A DNA stretch of 64,000 nt. It comes from Leisingera sp. ANG1 (GTDB lineage: Bacteria; Pseudomonadota; Alphaproteobacteria; Rhodobacterales; Rhodobacteraceae). This document shows, in pieces, positions 61,778 through 64,000 of this stretch. Where the stretch lies: NCBI RefSeq assembly GCF_000203975.2, contig NZ_AFCF02000001.1, positions 124,001-188,000 of the forward strand, written 5' to 3'. Position 1 is the stretch's first letter; the number at the start of each line of letters is the position of its first letter. Made by a program: the position numbers and the translations under genes. The notes beneath the pieces were generated by a model. It saw nothing but the letters and a program-made list of their open reading frames with translations. It searched no databases and was not told where the DNA came from.

Positions 61778-63171
61778 CAGTCCTTGGGCCCGATCATCTG
61801 CTCGGGGCGAACCACGGCGTCAAAGGTTGCTTCGTCCACGAAGCCGAGCGCAATTGCCTCTTCCTTTAGCGTGGTGCCGTTTTTGTGGGCGGTTTTGGCG
61901 ACCTTGGTGGCGTTGTCATAACCGATGGTGGGCGCCAGTGCGGTGACCAGCATCAGCGACTCCTTCATCAGCTTGTCGATGCGTGGCTCATTGGCCTGGA
62001 TGCCGTTCAGCATCCGCTCGGTAAAGCTGTCCGCGGCGTCGCCCAAGAGCTGGATCGACTGCAGCAGATTATAGGACATCATCGGGTTGTAGACGTTCAG
62101 CTCGAAGTGCCCTTGCGAGCCTGCAAACTTGATCGCCGCGTCATTACCCATCACATGCGCTGCCACCTGGGTCAGTGCCTCTGCCTGGGTCGGGTTCACC
62201 TTGCCCGGCATGATTGAGGAGCCCGGTTCGTTTTCCGGCAGGATCAGCTCGCCCAGGCCAGAGCGCGGGCCGGAGCCGAGGAAGCGGATGTCGTTGGCGA
62301 TCTTGTAGCAGCTGCCCGCAATGGTCGCGAGCGCGCCGGACAGGAACACCATGGCGTCATGGGCGGCCAGCGCCTCGAACTTGTTGGGGGCGGTGACAAA
62401 GGGCAGGCCGGTGATTTCTGCCATGTTGGCGGCCACGGTCTCTCCCCAGCCTTTCTGGGTGTTGAGACCGGTGCCGACAGCGGTGCCGCCCTGTGCCAGT
62501 TCATAGATGCCGGGCATTGCCGCCTCGACCCGTGCCAGGCCCTGGCGGATCTGGTGCGCATAGCCGCCGAATTCCTGGCCCAGGGTCAGCGGGGTCGCGT
62601 CCTGGGTGTGGGTCCGGCCGATCTTGATAATGTCCTTGAACTCTTCCGCCTTGGCCTCCAGCCCGTCGGCCAGTTTCGTGAGGCCCGGCACCAGCACGTC
62701 GCGCACGGACATCGCAGTGGCGATATGCATGGCGGTGGGGAAGGTGTCGTTGGAGGACTGGCCCATGTTGCAGTGATCGTTCGGGTGCACCGGATCCTTG
62801 GAGCCGATGGTGCCGCCCAGGATTTCGATTGCGCGGTTGGCGATCACTTCGTTGGAGTTCATGTTGGACTGGGTGCCGGAGCCGGTCTGCCAGACCACCA
62901 GCGGGAAGTTGTCGTCGAACTTGCCCTCAATCACCTCGCCCGCGGCCTGGATCACCGCATCGGCGATTGTCGCGTCCAGCTTGCCAGAGGCCTTGTTGGC
63001 CATGGCGCAGGCCTGTTTGATCACGCCAAGCGCGCGCACGATTGCCACCGGCTGCTTTTCCCAGCCGATCGGGAAGTTCATGATCGAGCGCTGGGTCTGC
63101 GCGCCCCAGTATTTCTCTGCCGGGACTTCAAGCGGGCCAAAACTGTCGGTTTCGGTGCGGGTTGCGGACAT
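61777..63171 (-). CDS. fumC: class II fumarate hydratase
   Basis: 464 aa from ATG at 63171 ([20 protein letters not shown]). An iron-independent fumarase of the citric acid cycle. Motifs: [37 protein letters not shown] and the signature [11 protein letters not shown]. The frame extends upstream without similarity. It heads a minus-strand unit with DUF4169, the ribbon-helix-helix gene and a further small gene. Confidence 0.98.
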   Translation of the reverse strand: MSATRTETDSFGPLEVPAEKYWGAQTQRSIMNFPIGWEKQPVAIVRALGVIKQACAMANKASGKLDATIADAVIQAAGEVIEGKFDDNFPLVVWQTGSGTQSNMNSNEVIANRAIEILGGTIGSKDPVHPNDHCNMGQSSNDTFPTAMHIATAMSVRDVLVPGLTKLADGLEAKAEEFKDIIKIGRTHTQDATPLTLGQEFGGYAHQIRQGLARVEAAMPGIYELAQGGTAVGTGLNTQKGWGETVAANMAEITGLPFVTAPNKFEALAAHDAMVFLSGALATIAGSCYKIANDIRFLGSGPRSGLGELILPENEPGSSIMPGKVNPTQAEALTQVAAHVMGNDAAIKFAGSQGHFELNVYNPMMSYNLLQSIQLLGDAADSFTERMLNGIQANEPRIDKLMKESLMLVTALAPTIGYDNATKVAKTAHKNGTTLKEEAIALGFVDEATFDAVVRPEQMIGPKD

Positions 63172-63372
63172 CCGTCTGTTTCTCCGTTGAGTATGCGATT
63201 GTATGCCGTTTAGCCTGTGCCGGGCGAGGGCGCAATTGGCCAGTTGCGCGCAGCATAGCCAAAAGGGCCGCAAGGTATAGTGGTGAATTGGCGCAATCCC
63301 GTGCGTGCCATTGCCCGCGAACATGCTATGCTTAAACTGCGGGAAACGGGTTTTGCCGTATCCGGAAAGGAA

Positions 63373-63945
63373 ATGAATGTGCCAATCCGCTTGTCTCTTG
63401 AAATGTCATTGAAATCCCTTGCCGCTTTGCTTTTAGCGGGCGGAATTCTCGCGGCTGCAGCAGGGCAGGGGATTGCAGCCGGAATTGCGCAGTTTGCAGG
63501 CGAGTATTCCGGCAGTGTCGAAATCGTCAAGGCTGACGGCGACACCGATCCGCGCGATATGAGCGTGGTGATCCGCGAGATGAAGAAAGGGTTCACCATC
63601 AAATGGACCTCCACGACGGAGCGGGACGACGGCAGCAGGAAATCCAAAACTTACGAGATTGAATTCCAGACGTCCCGGCGCGACGGTGTCTATTCAGCAG
63701 CAATGAAGCGGAATGTATTCGGCCACGAGGTGCCGCTTGATCCGATGGAAGGTGAGCCCTTTGTATGGGGGCGGATCACCGGTGACACTCTGACTGTGTT
63801 CTCGCTGTTCATACATCCGAACGGTGATTACGAGATGCAGCAGTACGACCGCACGCTCGCGGAGGGCGGGCTGGATCTGGTCTATATATCGCGCCTGAAC
63901 GGGGAGCCGAAGCGGCAGCTGCAGACATTCCTCACCCGGCACTGA
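63373..63945 (+). CDS. exported protein of unknown function
   Basis: 190 aa from ATG at 63373, preceded by GGAAAGGA; ATG ten codons later is also possible. A signal peptide ([26 protein letters not shown]) precedes a beta-rich domain beginning at [12 protein letters not shown]. The rhythm of strands suggests a small lipocalin- or barrel-like fold, but no family is recognised. It is divergent from fumC with about 200 bp between. Confidence 0.72.
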   Translation: MNVPIRLSLEMSLKSLAALLLAGGILAAAAGQGIAAGIAQFAGEYSGSVEIVKADGDTDPRDMSVVIREMKKGFTIKWTSTTERDDGSRKSKTYEIEFQTSRRDGVYSAAMKRNVFGHEVPLDPMEGEPFVWGRITGDTLTVFSLFIHPNGDYEMQQYDRTLAEGGLDLVYISRLNGEPKRQLQTFLTRH

Positions 63946-63970
63946 GATCTGTTCTTGTCCCGCAAACAAA

Positions 63971-63993
63971 AAGGCAGCCTGCCAGGCTGCCTT
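63971..63993 (-). terminator. terminator hairpin near the right edge
   Basis: 10-bp stem with a 3-nt loop (63971-63980 with 63984-63993). The T-run TTTTTGTTTG is on the minus-strand side, so it most likely ends a minus-strand gene lying beyond the window. Confidence 0.8.
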
Positions 63994-64000
63994 GATCGGG

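Noticed and set aside
1-64000. CRISPR arrays, insertion sequences, prophage block, rRNA genes
   Set aside because: No regular direct-repeat array, transposase, integrase, terminase or rRNA-like sequence was found on either strand.

Overview
The window is a high-GC, gene-dense piece of an alphaproteobacterial chromosome, most likely from the Roseobacter group of the Rhodobacterales (Ruegeria/Phaeobacter/Leisingera-like). This placement is an inference. It rests on the DMSP-demethylation pair dmdC-dmdD, a DUF1476 (F1-ATPase zeta inhibitor) gene, an RNase E with a very large acidic insert, a gene-transfer-agent head-spike pair, a methionine synthase split into separate proteins, and a DctB-DctD pair whose DctD lacks the sigma-54 loop. 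No insertion sequence, integrase, prophage block or CRISPR array was seen.

Layout. 1-5.4 kb: the 5' part of mazG, an M20 amidohydrolase, two overlapping ureohydrolase (agmatinase-type) genes, a DUF1499 protein, a cluster of inverted repeats and two small exported proteins. 5.4-8.3 kb: prfA-prmC and a DUF4167 protein. 8.3-16.7 kb (minus strand): an envelope/vitamin-B6 operon lptF-lptG-lptD-surA-pdxA-rsmA, followed by pdxJ. 16.8-19.5 kb: pepA-holC and a CHAP-domain lipoprotein. 19.5-23.5 kb (minus): a globin, an aspartic protease, MarC, an ABC-F ATPase and a small secreted protein. 23.7-25.4 kb: ndk and three small genes. 25.5-30.5 kb: a cytochrome P450, an AraC regulator and divergent dmdC-dmdD. 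30.7-31.8 kb: two identical tRNA-Asn genes around a GntR/HutC regulator. 31.9-37 kb: an MBL hydrolase, an orphan EnvZ-like kinase, a lysine-rich coiled-coil protein of unknown function, the ghsA/ghsB-like spike genes and a CAT-anticodon tRNA. 37-42.5 kb: LysR with a divergent Tat-exported MBL enzyme, purM-purN and rnd. 42.5-48.3 kb: a lipoprotein, sufE, then the split methionine synthase group (DUF1638, corrinoid protein, homocysteine methyltransferase) interleaved with a radical SAM gene and acyP, then the zeta subunit. 48.6-53.5 kb: purC-purS-purQ and dctB-dctD. 54.1-57.1 kb: rne. 57.3-61.1 kb: a TusA-family gene, ccdA and a membrane hydrolase-P450 pair. 61.1-63.2 kb (minus): fumC followed by three tiny genes. 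63.4-63.9 kb: a small exported protein.

How the genes work together. Most are housekeeping: lipopolysaccharide transport, purine synthesis, translation termination, B6 synthesis and RNA decay. The accessory interest is DMSP sulfur metabolism, cobalamin-dependent methionine synthesis, C4-dicarboxylate sensing, gene-transfer-agent capsid decoration and two P450 loci.

The most unusual non-coding signal is a set of stacked perfect palindromes at the 3' ends of transcription units. Two related copies flank rne and differ at positions that compensate within a stem, which suggests the RNA fold is conserved.
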